Assembly: GCA_035508495.1 (NCBI GenBank) | Contig: DATJMX010000037.1 | Coordinates: 1 to 64,000, forward strand | Length of the DNA stretch: 64,000 nucleotides | Source of the DNA: Candidatus Binataceae bacterium | GTDB lineage: Bacteria; Desulfobacterota; Binatia; Binatales; Binataceae | Direction: 5' to 3' | Shown here: positions 1-8,873 of the stretch, in pieces | Numbering within the stretch: the stretch's first letter is position 1 | How the letters are laid out: every line of letters begins with the position of its first letter | Notes under the pieces: model-generated | What the model was told of the DNA's origin: nothing | The model's database searches: none | The model's input: the letters and a program-made list of their open reading frames with translations, nothing else | Program-made: the position numbers and the translations under genes

Positions 1-1
1 T

Positions 2-406
2 ATTCTCGCCGATCCTCCCGACGATCCCGTCGAGGCGATCGCGGCGCTGACCGAGGTGATGGTGCAGAGCATCACTGCCGGTGAGCGGCGGCTGTGGCGC
101 GAGCTGTTCGTTGCCGCGATTGCGTCGCCGGATATGGGCGCGCGCCTGTTCGCGCTCGATATGCGGCTGATCGCGCAACTGACGACGATGCTCGACTATC
201 TCAAGAAGCAGGGATCGATCGACGCGAATCTCGATTCGCCGCGGGCGGCGGGACTTTTCTATGGGATCTGCCTTACCTGGACGATCGCGTTTGCGACCCG
301 CGAGGACCTGTCGCTCGAAACGATGCGCGCGGAGATCGCCGAGAGCGTACGAATGACGATCAACGGAATGCTGCCGCGCCGCCGCGCCGGGGAGAAGAAG
401 TCATGA
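2..406 (+). CDS. TetR-family regulator, C-terminal part (5' end outside window)
   Basis: The frame is open from the window edge and ends at TGA 404-406, giving 134 visible residues. The sequence is helical and resembles the ligand-binding C-terminal domain of TetR regulators; the DNA-binding helix-turn-helix would lie upstream of the window. The stop overlaps the ATG of the Rieske oxygenase (ATGA at 403-406), so the two are translationally coupled. A local regulator of the oxygenase is the natural reading, but family assignment rests on weak C-terminal similarity only. Confidence 0.55.
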   Translation: MLADPPDDPVEAIAALTEVMVQSITAGERRLWRELFVAAIASPDMGARLFALDMRLIAQLTTMLDYLKKQGSIDANLDSPRAAGLFYGICLTWTIAFATREDLSLETMRAEIAESVRMTINGMLPRRRAGEKKS

Positions 407-1437
407 GCCACGACCGTTCGCCTGAACACGATTCGCCAACTGAAAGTCAGCACGTGCCGGGGTGGTATCCGATCGCGGCCAGTTCGAGCGTCGTTCAGCG
501 CAAGCCGCTTGGCGTGATGCGCTTCGGACAGTCGCTAGTGCTGTGGCGAGTCGCCGCCGGCCGCGTTGTTGCCTTTCCCGATCGATGCTCTCATCGCGCG
601 GCCGCTCTCAGTCCGGGCAAGATTCGCGCGGGGTGCCTGGAATGTCCGTACCACGGACTGCGTTTCAACGCCGACGGCAAGTGCGTGCTGATCCCGGCGA
701 ATGGCGTGGGCGCGGCAGTGCCCGCGGGATTCGATCTGTCCTTGATTTCAGTCCGCGAAGAGCACGGGATCGTCTGGCAGTGGCGCGGCGAAGGCGAGCC
801 ATCGCGCGAGGTGCCGTGGATTCCCGGCGCGAGCGAACCCGGCGTCGGCGCCGCGGAATATACTTATACGCTGAATGTGCCGTACCTTCGGATCGCCGAA
901 AACCTGCTCGACTTTCATCACTTCCCCATTCTTCACAAGGCGATGCTTCCGGGAATCGGCACGCGGATGGATGAGATGGAAGTGACTGCCGATAGTGGGA
1001 TCCTCTCGTTCTCGGCGACGATGCGCTACGAGACGCCGAGCAGGCTGCGGCGCGACCGAGCGATCAAGGCGAAATTCACGCTCCCCGCGATCGCGCTGAT
1101 TGACTTCGGCGGATTCTACGTCAACTACTTTCTGACCCCCGTCGACGAAACGCACACCTGGTTGTACGCGCGCTATCGCAGCACGACCAACGACGGCTGG
1201 CTGGGCGGCATGATGGGAAAAATCGCAGCGCGCTACGACCGCGCGATTTTCGTCTTGCAGGATCGGCAGGTGTTGCTCTCGCAGACCGATGCGCCGGGCG
1301 ATTTCTCGCGCTTCAAGCTCTACCCGGCCGATCGCGCGTTCGCGATATTCTGGGGGATGCGCAAGCATGCGATCCTCGATGCCAGGAAGGGCAATGCTGA
1401 GCAGCAAAGCGATGTGGGCTCGGTCGCGGCGCGCTGA
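403..1437 (+). CDS. Rieske [2Fe-2S] aromatic ring-hydroxylating oxygenase, catalytic subunit
   Basis: The protein has 344 residues. The N-terminal Rieske domain has the cluster ligands C62-x-H64 and C81-x2-H84 (CSH ... CPYHG). The C-terminal catalytic domain has the mononuclear iron signature N167-x2-D170-x2-H173-x4-H178. These define a two-domain oxygenase that receives electrons from a separate reductase, and none is encoded nearby. ATG 403 is chosen because it follows GGGGAGAAG and overlaps the upstream stop; the frame stays open further upstream but that part reads as the antisense shadow of the TetR gene. The substrate is unknown: the family includes phthalate, vanillate and sterol oxygenases and demethylases. 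Confidence 0.9.
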   Translation: MSHDRSPEHDSPTESQHVPGWYPIAASSSVVQRKPLGVMRFGQSLVLWRVAAGRVVAFPDRCSHRAAALSPGKIRAGCLECPYHGLRFNADGKCVLIPANGVGAAVPAGFDLSLISVREEHGIVWQWRGEGEPSREVPWIPGASEPGVGAAEYTYTLNVPYLRIAENLLDFHHFPILHKAMLPGIGTRMDEMEVTADSGILSFSATMRYETPSRLRRDRAIKAKFTLPAIALIDFGGFYVNYFLTPVDETHTWLYARYRSTTNDGWLGGMMGKIAARYDRAIFVLQDRQVLLSQTDAPGDFSRFKLYPADRAFAIFWGMRKHAILDARKGNAEQQSDVGSVAAR

Positions 1438-1443
1438 CGACCG

Positions 1444-1480
1444 CGCTACGACAGATGGTCATGCACGATGCCGTCGGCGA
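1444..1480 (-). repeat. Degenerate copy of the 3' end of the APH kinase gene
   Basis: These 37 bases match 2645-2681 at 33 positions, in the same orientation. The second copy is the 3' end of the aminoglycoside-phosphotransferase-type gene. On the minus strand this copy still reads LADGIVHDHLS-stop, against IADGIVRDFLS-stop in the intact gene. It looks like the tail of a lost paralogue, or one arm of a short direct repeat flanking ribH and the GNAT gene. Confidence 0.6.
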
Positions 1481-1587
1481 GAACTGCGCGAGATACGCTC
1501 GAACGGAGCTGTCACGCGAGCTTGTTGTGATCCCGATCGGGCGTGGGGCGCGGGAGGATCGCAGCGGCTTTGCGCGAGGTGCGGGTG

Positions 1588-2061
1588 ATGCAGCAGGGCA
1601 TCGACGAGACGAAAATCCCCCGGATTGAGGGCGCGAAGATCGCGATCCTCAAGTCACGCTGGTATCCGGAGATTGTCGAATCTCTTGCGGATGCGTGCCG
1701 AACCGGTCTGGCGAACGCCGGCTGCTCATCGGTGTCCGAGCATAGGCTGCCCGGCGCGTTCGAGCTGCCATTTGCCGTGCATCATCTCGTCCGTAAGGTG
1801 GGCCAACGCTTCGATGCAATCATCTGCCTGGGCGTCATCCTGAAAGGCGACACCTTCCATTTTGAAATGATCACCCGGGAGATATTCAGCGGTCTCGCGC
1901 GGCTTAGCGTCGAAATCGACATTCCGATCATTGTCGAGATCCTGCCCGTGCTCGAGCTCCGTCACGCTCTCGAGCGCGCAGGCAAGGACAAATTCAACAA
2001 GGGTCTTGCCGCCGCATCGGCCGCCGCCGAGATTATCGCATGGCGCCGCTCGACCGGATGA
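1588..2061 (+). CDS. ribH: 6,7-dimethyl-8-ribityllumazine synthase
   Basis: The protein has 157 residues, the usual size for the family. It condenses 5-amino-6-ribitylamino-uracil with dihydroxybutanone phosphate in riboflavin synthesis. Family signatures visible are PGAFELP (residues 55-61), GVILKGDTFHFE with the catalytic His at 91, and a C-terminal NKG. The frame is open to a GTG-type start at 1543, but ATG 1588 matches the family N-terminus. No other riboflavin gene is adjacent, so this may be a stand-alone second copy. The neighbourhood is rich in flavoenzymes, which is suggestive only. Confidence 0.9.
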   Translation: MQQGIDETKIPRIEGAKIAILKSRWYPEIVESLADACRTGLANAGCSSVSEHRLPGAFELPFAVHHLVRKVGQRFDAIICLGVILKGDTFHFEMITREIFSGLARLSVEIDIPIIVEILPVLELRHALERAGKDKFNKGLAAASAAAEIIAWRRSTG

Positions 2062-2094
2062 TGTTCGGCGCTGCGCGTTCGATAAAATGACCCG

Positions 2095-2622
2095 ATGAGC
2101 GAAACCGCGAGCTATTCAATTCTGCTTGTTAAGGGTGAATCGCTTAAGGGCAGTCCTCTAGCGGAAAAAATCATCGCTCTAGACCGAAAGAACATGGAGG
2201 CAATTCTTAGCGCGGTCGGGCGTGCTTTCCCGGAGGATCGGCGAAGAGTTACCTTGTTCCACCCGTCGAATCGAATGATTGTCGTTACAAAGGCGCAAGA
2301 AGTCGTCGGATACGCGGACTACTGCGATGATTTAACCGACCTTCAAGACCTGTACATTTCATCGATTCAAATCGAGGCCACCCACCGAGGTGGACCGGCT
2401 TTCAAACTTCTTTTGTCCAATCTTTTGATCGATCTGAAGCCGCGGAAATTCAGGACAATCAAGGCCAATATTCAGAAGTCCAACCCGCGCATGATAGCAA
2501 TCGCGAAGAAGATAGGGTTTGTCGTCGAAGACAGTCCCAACAGTCGCTCGACGCTAATCGTGTTCGCAAAGCGGGAGATTTTGGATTCGCCGAAATTGAA
2601 GCGGCTGTTCGGTTCGATTTGA
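2095..2622 (+). CDS. GNAT-like N-acetyltransferase
   Basis: The protein has 175 residues. The central part (about 100-155) has the GNAT pattern: a beta strand with IQIEATHRGGPAF in place of the usual acetyl-CoA loop, then IKANIQKSNPRMIAIAKKIGF, which is the motif C/B helix and strand with the common N-x-x-x-x-x-x-x-K-x-GF spacing. The pyrophosphate loop is atypical (HRGG rather than RGxGxG/A). Substrate unknown. The gene is visibly more AT-rich than its neighbours, which may mean recent acquisition. Confidence 0.6.
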   Translation: MSETASYSILLVKGESLKGSPLAEKIIALDRKNMEAILSAVGRAFPEDRRRVTLFHPSNRMIVVTKAQEVVGYADYCDDLTDLQDLYISSIQIEATHRGGPAFKLLLSNLLIDLKPRKFRTIKANIQKSNPRMIAIAKKIGFVVEDSPNSRSTLIVFAKREILDSPKLKRLFGSI

Positions 2623-2646
2623 GTGTTCCGATAACTCTCTGACGCG

Positions 2647-3501
2647 CTAAGACAGAAAGTCACGCACGATGCCGTCGGCGATCCCGCGAAAATAGGCGAG
2701 TGTCGGCGGCGGATGGTTACGAATCGACCAGTCGAGCTGACGAATGATCATATGCGCCAGGTAAATCTGAAACGCGCCGCGGCTCGAATGTGCTAACGCC
2801 TCGTCGTGAAACGGCTTTCTCACTTCAGGATGCGGATAGAGGTAGAAGAGCAGGGTCGCGAGATCGAAAGACGCGTCGCCCGTCCGCACGCCGTCCCAAT
2901 CGACCACGCCGGTCACGCGATTGCCTTCTACAAGGATATTGCCTTGGTGAAAGTCCCAGTGAACGATGTCGTTTGCGGGATGCGGCGCATCGAGGTTCGC
3001 CTCCACAATCCCTTGTAGAAACTGCAGGAAGTCCGGAGAGTCCTCGCGCAGCGCGTCGAGGCGGCAGTAGTCTTGGAACCCTTCCGTCAGTGAGCGCTTC
3101 AGCTCGGCTTTCCACTGAGCGTTGGGAGAATCCGAGCGGCCGCGCTGGATGCGAGTGAGCTCGACCAGACGGCTTATGATTTGCGGCGTCAACTCCCTGT
3201 CAAGCAGACGCGCTCCGGGCATCAACTCCTGGATCGCGTAGCGATCCTCCTCGAACGAGCCGATTAGCTCATATTGAGGTGCCGGATAATCGAGGCTGCG
3301 CAACGTCTTTGTGATGTCCGCAGCAACTTTCGGCCGGAATTCGACGCCGCTGCCGGCCTTCAGAATGAACCGGCGTTCCGCCGGATCGACGATGATCCAT
3401 GCGCCCGATTCGCCGGAGTTGGCCCGCTCGACGAGGGTGTATTCGACGTCTCGCGCATGATTGATCGATCGAATCAGCGCATCGACTTTCGACGCGTCCA
3501 T
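2647..3501 (-). CDS. Aminoglycoside-phosphotransferase-type (APH) small-molecule kinase
   Basis: The protein has 284 residues in the protein-kinase-like APH/choline kinase fold. The catalytic loop is HWDFHQGN (H181, D183, N188) and the Mg-binding DWD follows at 201-203. The N-terminal nucleotide lobe has FILKAG with the expected Lys. ATG 3501 is preferred over TTG 3504; it overlaps the TGA of the upstream isomerase gene (TGATG), so translation is coupled. The substrate cannot be read from sequence: it may be an antibiotic, a sugar or a small alcohol. Pairing with a peptidyl-prolyl isomerase is not a known functional pair. Confidence 0.8.
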   Translation of the reverse strand: MDASKVDALIRSINHARDVEYTLVERANSGESGAWIIVDPAERRFILKAGSGVEFRPKVAADITKTLRSLDYPAPQYELIGSFEEDRYAIQELMPGARLLDRELTPQIISRLVELTRIQRGRSDSPNAQWKAELKRSLTEGFQDYCRLDALREDSPDFLQFLQGIVEANLDAPHPANDIVHWDFHQGNILVEGNRVTGVVDWDGVRTGDASFDLATLLFYLYPHPEVRKPFHDEALAHSSRGAFQIYLAHMIIRQLDWSIRNHPPPTLAYFRGIADGIVRDFLS

Positions 3502-4547
3502 CAAGTGCCGGCGGGGGCGTTGGGTGGATTCCTGAAATCGATCTTGGCCGACTTTTGCAGGTTGCGGACCAGCGCTTTGACCAGGTCCTCTTCCTTGTAG
3601 TCGAGCAGCATGATCGCGATCTTGGCTTTCACTTCGCTGAGCGGCGCGTAGGTCTCGCCCTGGCGCGAGATTACCTTGATGAAGCTGTAGCCCAGGTTCG
3701 ATTCAATTACCTGCGAGATCTGCCCGACCGGGGTCGAGAACACCAGCTTGTCCACCACGGGCGGCAATTGTCCCGGGCGGAAGGTGCCGAGATCGCCGCC
3801 CTTGGGGGCGGTTTCGGTGTCCTCGGAGACCTTCTTGGCCAACGCGCCGAAGTCCTTGGTCTTCTGCGCCTGGGCGTAGAGTTTCATGATCTTCTCATAG
3901 GCTGCCTTCTTTTGCGCGTCGGTCGCGTTGGGCGGCAGCTTCACCGCGATATGCGCGATTCGCACCGCGCCCGGATCCTTGATGAACAGGTCCTTGTGCT
4001 GATCGTAGTACTGCGCGATCTCTTGCTCCGTAGGTTGCGCGTGCTGGGCACTGAAATCGGTATCGAGCATCTTCTCGATCATCATCGATTCGCGCACGCC
4101 GTCGAGCAGTTGCGGATCGGGTGCGTTGCCCTGTGCGACGCTTTCCCCGCCCGGACTTTCGACCTGGAACTCGCGCGCGCGCTGCGCCGCTTCGCCGTCC
4201 GAAACCGCGATCTTGCGGCGCTGCGCCTCCTCGTAGAGCAACGTCCGATTGATCAGGTTCTCGGTCGCATCTTTCCAGACCGCCTTGTTCTCTTCGGTTG
4301 AGGTGGCGTTGATCATCGAGGCCTCGGTCTTCGCGAAGTCGCCGATCTCAGCCGCCGTGATTGCCGTGCCATTGACCGTGACGACGACGGGATCTTTCGG
4401 ATCGGGTTTGATGAGCGGGATGATGCCGAGGAAACGCTGCTGCCAGGTGAGCCCCGATTGTCCGAGTTGCTGCGCGCGCGAGCGCGGCGCCGCGGCGAAA
4501 ATCGTGAGCGCGATCACCACGGCCAGAGTCCTTTTGTACAAGGTCAT
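3501..4547 (-). CDS. Periplasmic parvulin-type peptidyl-prolyl cis-trans isomerase (SurA/PrsA-like)
   Basis: The protein has 348 residues from ATG 4547. Residues 1-25 form a signal peptide ending RSRAQQ. A SurA-N-like helical chaperone region follows, then one parvulin domain (IAHIAVKLPP through GDLGTFRPGQLPPVVDKLVF to LGYSFIKV, roughly residues 195-310). Such proteins assist folding of exported or outer-membrane proteins. The frame continues upstream to 4625 but those residues have no signal-peptide character. It is the first gene of a two-gene operon with the APH-type kinase, with a one-base overlap, and is divergent from the small membrane protein. Confidence 0.85.
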   Translation of the reverse strand: MTLYKRTLAVVIALTIFAAAPRSRAQQLGQSGLTWQQRFLGIIPLIKPDPKDPVVVTVNGTAITAAEIGDFAKTEASMINATSTEENKAVWKDATENLINRTLLYEEAQRRKIAVSDGEAAQRAREFQVESPGGESVAQGNAPDPQLLDGVRESMMIEKMLDTDFSAQHAQPTEQEIAQYYDQHKDLFIKDPGAVRIAHIAVKLPPNATDAQKKAAYEKIMKLYAQAQKTKDFGALAKKVSEDTETAPKGGDLGTFRPGQLPPVVDKLVFSTPVGQISQVIESNLGYSFIKVISRQGETYAPLSEVKAKIAIMLLDYKEEDLVKALVRNLQKSAKIDFRNPPNAPAGT

Positions 4548-4624
4548 CAGATAGGGTTCCCCAGATGGAATGAATAACGGGCGTATAGTAGGGGTAAGGC
4601 CGCCGTCAAGGGCGGCATTTTTCA

Positions 4625-4816
4625 ATGGCGCAATTGCGCAAGGTGTGTCTCTACGTCGCGGTGATCGCGGCGATCCTGGCCTTGGTCTCGGGCGGAATCC
4701 TGTTCTTCGTCATCGAGCCGCCGTTCCTCGCGTCGATTTTCCTCGCCTGCGCGATGATCGCAATTGCCTGCTTCGTGATCGCCGCCGCGACCGCCTATTT
4801 CGAAGCCGAAGACTGA
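4625..4816 (+). CDS. Small two-helix membrane protein
   Basis: The protein has 63 residues with two strongly hydrophobic segments (about 8-31 and 34-58) separated by EPP, and a short acidic tail (FEAED). It is divergent from the isomerase gene and its end overlaps the convergent NRDE gene by 22 bases. No family recognised. GC-rich third positions and a clean two-helix profile support a real gene; the ribosome-binding site is only moderate (AAGGGCGG about 10 bases upstream). Confidence 0.5.
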   Translation: MAQLRKVCLYVAVIAAILALVSGGILFFVIEPPFLASIFLACAMIAIACFVIAAATAYFEAED

Positions 4817-5574
4817 GCCGGCACAATCGCGGGCGCGTAGTCAGTGCGGCACGGCGGCCCGGGCGCGAAAAAGTGATGAACGTTGCCCGGCTCCTTGCCG
4901 ATGAAAATCATGCTCGAGCATCGCGTGCCGTAGTTGTCGAGATGAAGGCATAGCGCGTTGGGACGGCCGCTGCGCGGATCGAGTTGCGTATTGTGATCGG
5001 CGAGCAGGGCGGCGAGTTCCTTGCGGCACGAGAGCGGGTCGCGGCGAAACGCTTCGGATTCGCCGAGGGCAGCGAACTTCGCGTGCGAGGCGCTGATCTT
5101 CGGACATTCGAGATCGTTCACGTCGAGGTTGGAAAGCAGGTGCAGTCCGGGATGCAGAGATACGATCTCAATCGCCGCCGCGCCCACGCGGTTGTAAGCA
5201 ACGAACGCCGCCTCGCGCGACGCCAACAGAAGATTGAAGGGATTGTAGTTCGAGGCCTGCTCGCGCGAGGCGAATGCCGTCGCCTCGGCCGCGCACGCGC
5301 GCTTGAGCGCGTCGAACGTCAGCAGCCCCCGTGAGCGCGCCTGCTCGTTGGCGCCGTTCTCCGCGCGCCGGTTGAGGAGCCCGGCCACGAGGCCATACTC
5401 GTTCATCCCGAGCCAGGTGCCTCCGGCTTGGAGGTCCTTGCCTCCGACGATATGCGGACTGATGAAGAGCGTCGTCGGATTGTCGGCGGGGCGATTTAGA
5501 AACTCGTCGCGATTTGCCGCTATCACCACGGGATAGTCGGCAGTCGCCTGAAAGTAGATAGCAAGCGTACACAT
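4795..5574 (-). CDS. NRDE-family (TANGO2-like) protein
   Basis: The protein has 259 residues. It starts MCTLAIY and has the diagnostic IAANRDEF (about residues 19-26) followed by GGKDLQAGGTWLG and GLLNRR, as in bacterial relatives of eukaryotic TANGO2. The family has been linked to haem or lipid handling in eukaryotes; the bacterial role is unsettled. The conserved N-terminal Cys at position 2 is present. It is a single-gene unit divergent from the FAD oxidoreductase. Confidence 0.85.
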   Translation of the reverse strand: MCTLAIYFQATADYPVVIAANRDEFLNRPADNPTTLFISPHIVGGKDLQAGGTWLGMNEYGLVAGLLNRRAENGANEQARSRGLLTFDALKRACAAEATAFASREQASNYNPFNLLLASREAAFVAYNRVGAAAIEIVSLHPGLHLLSNLDVNDLECPKISASHAKFAALGESEAFRRDPLSCRKELAALLADHNTQLDPRSGRPNALCLHLDNYGTRCSSMIFIGKEPGNVHHFFAPGPPCRTDYAPAIVPAQSSASK

Positions 5575-5649
5575 CGAATTTTAAACTTGGCAGTCATCGG
5601 CCACACGAGACAAGAGGTTGTGAGATGCGGTTTTGCTAGACTCGATTAC

Positions 5650-6867
5650 GTGGACCCGCACGAGAAATTCGACGTGATCATGATCGGCGCCGGTATCGTC
5701 GGCAGTTCGCTTGCGATGGCGCTGTCGGAGCGGGGGCTCAGGACGCTCACGGTCGATATCGATCTCAGCGGGCGGCTCAGCTCGAGCGAGAAAAACGCCG
5801 GCGGCGTGCGCGCTACGTGGTGGCAGCCAGTTAACGTCACGCTCTGCCGCGCGTCGATCGAATATTACGAGCGCGTGCGCGACGAAGTTGGCTTCCGGCA
5901 GAAGGGCTACCTGTGGCTCTACGACGCCGAAACGTGGCCGCAGGCCCTCGATCATGTCCCGATGCAGCGCGGCCTCGGCCATCCGATCGAAACGCTGACG
6001 GCGGCCCAGGTGAATCAGCGCGTTGCCGAAATCGATAAGCTCGAAGGAATCGCGGGCGCGACGTTTTCGCCGAGCGACGGACTCATCAATCCCAACCTGC
6101 TGAAGGAGCACTATCGGCATCGCGCGCTGGCGCGCGGTGCGCAGTTTATCGACCGCGTCTATGTCCTCGCGATCGAGGCCGGCGCGTCGGGCGTGCGGCT
6201 CGAATGCTGGCAATCCGATGAGCCGCTCACCGACGAGGGTCTCGCGCGTATCATGACGCAGGATGGCCCCGGCGAGGCGGAGACAGGGCGCCTCTTCGAG
6301 CTGAATGCCGACTCGATCGTGCTGACCAGCGGCGCATGGGCGCCAGCCGTTCTGCGCGAGCTGGGAATGCGCAACTTCAGCACGCCGATCCGGCGGCAGA
6401 TCTGCCTCGTTGACAATCGGATGACAAATCTCGGCAACCACGGGATGATCGTCGATACCTCGGGCGTGTATTTCCACAACGAGGGCGTGCACATCCTGGC
6501 CGGCTATTCGCCCGAGGATGAGCCACCGGGCTATCACTTCAACTACGACGGCGAGCCATTTTTCATGAACGAGATCTGGCCGCGGCTTTACGCGCGAATG
6601 AGCTGTATGGAACGGCTGCGGCACGTCACGGGATGGGCCGGGCTGTACGAGGTGAGCCCCGATCGCAGCGCGATCGTCGGGCGCGCCGCGGCGAGGGTTT
6701 ATGAAGCGCACTCATTCAGCGGCCGCGGCGTGATGCAATCCTACGGCGCCGGCCAGGCGCTGGCAGAGCTGATCGCGACCGACAAATACGGCGCGCTCGA
6801 CGCGACCGCGCTGAGCCGCGATCGCTTCGATCGCGGCGAACAAGCCTGGGAACAGTTGCATATCTGA
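5650..6867 (+). CDS. FAD-dependent oxidoreductase, DAO (D-amino acid/sarcosine oxidase) family
   Basis: The protein has 405 residues from GTG 5650. The Rossmann dinucleotide motif IGAGIVGSSLAMALSERG sits at the N-terminus, followed by an acidic residue after the second strand (TVDID). The C-terminal GxxxxSPDRSAIVG and SFSGRGVMQSYGAGQ match the FAD-binding end of DAO oxidases. The frame is open to a TTG at 5587, but that would leave no promoter space from the divergent NRDE gene, so 5650 is preferred. It probably oxidises the C-N bond of a secondary amine or amino acid; substrate unknown. Confidence 0.85.
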   Translation: MDPHEKFDVIMIGAGIVGSSLAMALSERGLRTLTVDIDLSGRLSSSEKNAGGVRATWWQPVNVTLCRASIEYYERVRDEVGFRQKGYLWLYDAETWPQALDHVPMQRGLGHPIETLTAAQVNQRVAEIDKLEGIAGATFSPSDGLINPNLLKEHYRHRALARGAQFIDRVYVLAIEAGASGVRLECWQSDEPLTDEGLARIMTQDGPGEAETGRLFELNADSIVLTSGAWAPAVLRELGMRNFSTPIRRQICLVDNRMTNLGNHGMIVDTSGVYFHNEGVHILAGYSPEDEPPGYHFNYDGEPFFMNEIWPRLYARMSCMERLRHVTGWAGLYEVSPDRSAIVGRAAARVYEAHSFSGRGVMQSYGAGQALAELIATDKYGALDATALSRDRFDRGEQAWEQLHI

Positions 6868-6966
6868 TGTAGCGCGGCCGGTTTTCCGCACTGACGATTT
6901 TGTAAAACAAGTGAATGGTCCAATCCCTCATCCCGATCGAAGCCGAGGAATCTTTGGTGGCCCCCT

Positions 6967-7716
6967 TCAATCAATACGCATCAAGCCTCTTCGCGGCGAA
7001 GAGGTCCCGTAAGTTTCCCTCGTTAGGGGAACGCCCATTTCCGCGAGCACGGTGCGCGTCTGCGGAAGCGGCGTGCGAACGAGGCGATCTTCGATCGGTT
7101 TCAGTTTCTCGAAGCTGTCGAGCTTCAGTACGCGGTCGATATACGCCGCGGTCAGAGGCCATCGCGCCGCGTCGATTCGAAAACGTGCGAAGGCGGCGTT
7201 GCGAAAGAAGCATGCGATGCTGATATCGGCGATCGACACGTCGCCGAAGATGAAAGAGTCGATCGGAGCATGTAACTCGAGGTAGTCAAGGACTTTCGGA
7301 ATGTCATCGTCGAGCGTCTTTGCCACTGCGACGTCATCAGTGCGTTCGCCCCATACCGCGGGCTTGATCGCGACCTCGTTAAACAGTTGCCAGATGAACA
7401 CCTCGCCCATTCTTGAGTCGGCGTATTCCTCGAACCATCGCCCGCGTGCGCGGTCGGCAATGCCGGACGGATAGAGGCGCGGCTCCGGGTAGCGATCTTC
7501 CAGGTACTGGCAGATGACCGAGGAGTCGGGCAGCGTGACTCGATCATCGATCAGCACCGGTATCCGCCGCAGGGGACTCAGCTCTGAAAATCGATCATCA
7601 CCGAAAAACGGGACGATCGGATCGATCTCGTAGGGAATCTCTTTCAGATCCATCACAACGAGGACCTTCCGGACGTATGGTGAAAGAAAGCTTCCGATGA
7701 TTTGAACCGCTTGCAT
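6967..7716 (-). CDS. Glutathione S-transferase family protein
   Basis: The protein has 249 residues. The N-terminal thioredoxin-like domain has SPYVRKVLVVMDLKEIPYE, RIPVLIDD with the cis-Pro, and the glutathione-contacting LPDSSVICQYLEDRYP. An all-helical domain follows. ATG 7716 is preceded by GGCAGGAACA; an in-frame ATG at 7740 is also possible. The catalytic Ser/Tyr/Cys is probably the Ser in GSFLSPYV. The gene is divergent from a GlxA-type regulator across a 116-bp gap, so that regulator is a plausible controller. Confidence 0.85.
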   Translation of the reverse strand: MQAVQIIGSFLSPYVRKVLVVMDLKEIPYEIDPIVPFFGDDRFSELSPLRRIPVLIDDRVTLPDSSVICQYLEDRYPEPRLYPSGIADRARGRWFEEYADSRMGEVFIWQLFNEVAIKPAVWGERTDDVAVAKTLDDDIPKVLDYLELHAPIDSFIFGDVSIADISIACFFRNAAFARFRIDAARWPLTAAYIDRVLKLDSFEKLKPIEDRLVRTPLPQTRTVLAEMGVPLTRETYGTSSPRRGLMRID

Positions 7717-7832
7717 TGATTGTTCCTGCCGTCCGCGCATCCGCGGATGATTCGATCGTACGACCGGGAAAGTAGTGGCGATGAGGCATTTCGTCTATTG
7801 GCGATATTGACAACAATCGATATGTTTTCGCC

Positions 7833-8816
7833 ATGAAGGTATTTGTTCTCGCGCTCAACGATGTGTTCGATACCGGCCTCGCTACTGTTACCGATGCGTT
7901 CGTCACGGCTAACGAGCTTGCCGAAATGTCGGGAATCGCGTCGCTGCGGTTCGACCTGAGCATCGTTGGCGTCCGGCGCAAAATCAAAACTGCGCAAGGA
8001 TTGACCGTGCCGGTCGTTCCCGCCCCGGAACGGGCGACGCCGGATCTCGTGATCGTGCCTGCGCTCGGATTCAAAACTCCCGACACGCTCGAGCCGGCGC
8101 TGGCACGGGCTGAGGTCTGCGAAGCGACCGAGATGTTGCGCCACTGGGCGGCAAAGAAAGTCCGCATTGCCGCGGCTTGTATCGGAACCTTCGTGCTCGG
8201 CGAATCGGGTTTACTCGACGACCAGGAAGCGACCACGACGTGGTGGCTCGCGCCGCTATTCAGGCGTCGTTACCCCAAGGTCCGGATCGATGAATCGCGG
8301 ATCATCGTGAGCTCAGGTCAGTTCGTCACGGCAGGTGCTGCGCTCAGCCATCTCGACATGGCGCTATGGCTCATCCGCCGCGTCAGCCCTGAGCTGGCAG
8401 CGTTGACCGCGAGATATCTCATCGTTGACACGCGGCCATCGCAAGCTGCCTACATAATCCCGAGTCATCTCGCCAATGCGGATCCGGTGGTTGAGCGCTT
8501 CGAGCGGTGGGCGCGGCGGCGTCTTGCACACGGTTTCTCGCTCGATGCGGCCGCGCGCGCCACGGCGACCAGCACGCGCACGCTCGCGCGGCGGATGCAA
8601 AAGGTATTGGGCAAGTCTCCGCTCTCGTATTTTCAGGATCTTCGGGTCGAGCGCGCGGTCCATCTGCTCAAGGTGACCTCGGATGGCGTCGACGAGATAG
8701 CCGCGAAGGTCGGCTACGCTGACGGCGTGGCGCTGCGATTGTTGTTACGTCGCAGGCTGGGACGCGGGATCCGGGAATTGCGGCCGCGTCCCGAAACGCT
8801 GGCGCGGATCGCGTAG
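7833..8816 (+). CDS. GlxA-family transcriptional regulator (DJ-1/PfpI domain plus AraC-type HTH)
   Basis: The protein has 327 residues. Residues 1-170 form a class I glutamine amidotransferase-like/DJ-1 domain, with the nucleophile-elbow Cys at 116 (AAACIGTFVL). Residues 220-320 carry the two AraC helix-turn-helices ([20 protein letters not shown] and VDEIAAKVGYADGVALRLLL). Such proteins sense a small molecule, often nitrogen-related, through the first domain. The divergent GST gene is the likely target. Confidence 0.88.
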   Translation: MKVFVLALNDVFDTGLATVTDAFVTANELAEMSGIASLRFDLSIVGVRRKIKTAQGLTVPVVPAPERATPDLVIVPALGFKTPDTLEPALARAEVCEATEMLRHWAAKKVRIAAACIGTFVLGESGLLDDQEATTTWWLAPLFRRRYPKVRIDESRIIVSSGQFVTAGAALSHLDMALWLIRRVSPELAALTARYLIVDTRPSQAAYIIPSHLANADPVVERFERWARRRLAHGFSLDAAARATATSTRTLARRMQKVLGKSPLSYFQDLRVERAVHLLKVTSDGVDEIAAKVGYADGVALRLLLRRRLGRGIRELRPRPETLARIA

Positions 8817-8873
8817 CGGAATTCGCAGCTGCGTAATTGTGGCTGAGGCGGAGCGCGTGGCAGGATAGCGCGC

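Noticed and set aside
94..402. Upstream extension of the Rieske frame
   Set aside because: Covers the TetR gene in another frame; Arg/Asp-rich and without homology.
5581..6711. Minus-strand frame of 376 codons
   Set aside because: Antisense to the FAD oxidoreductase, Arg/Ala-rich without motifs.
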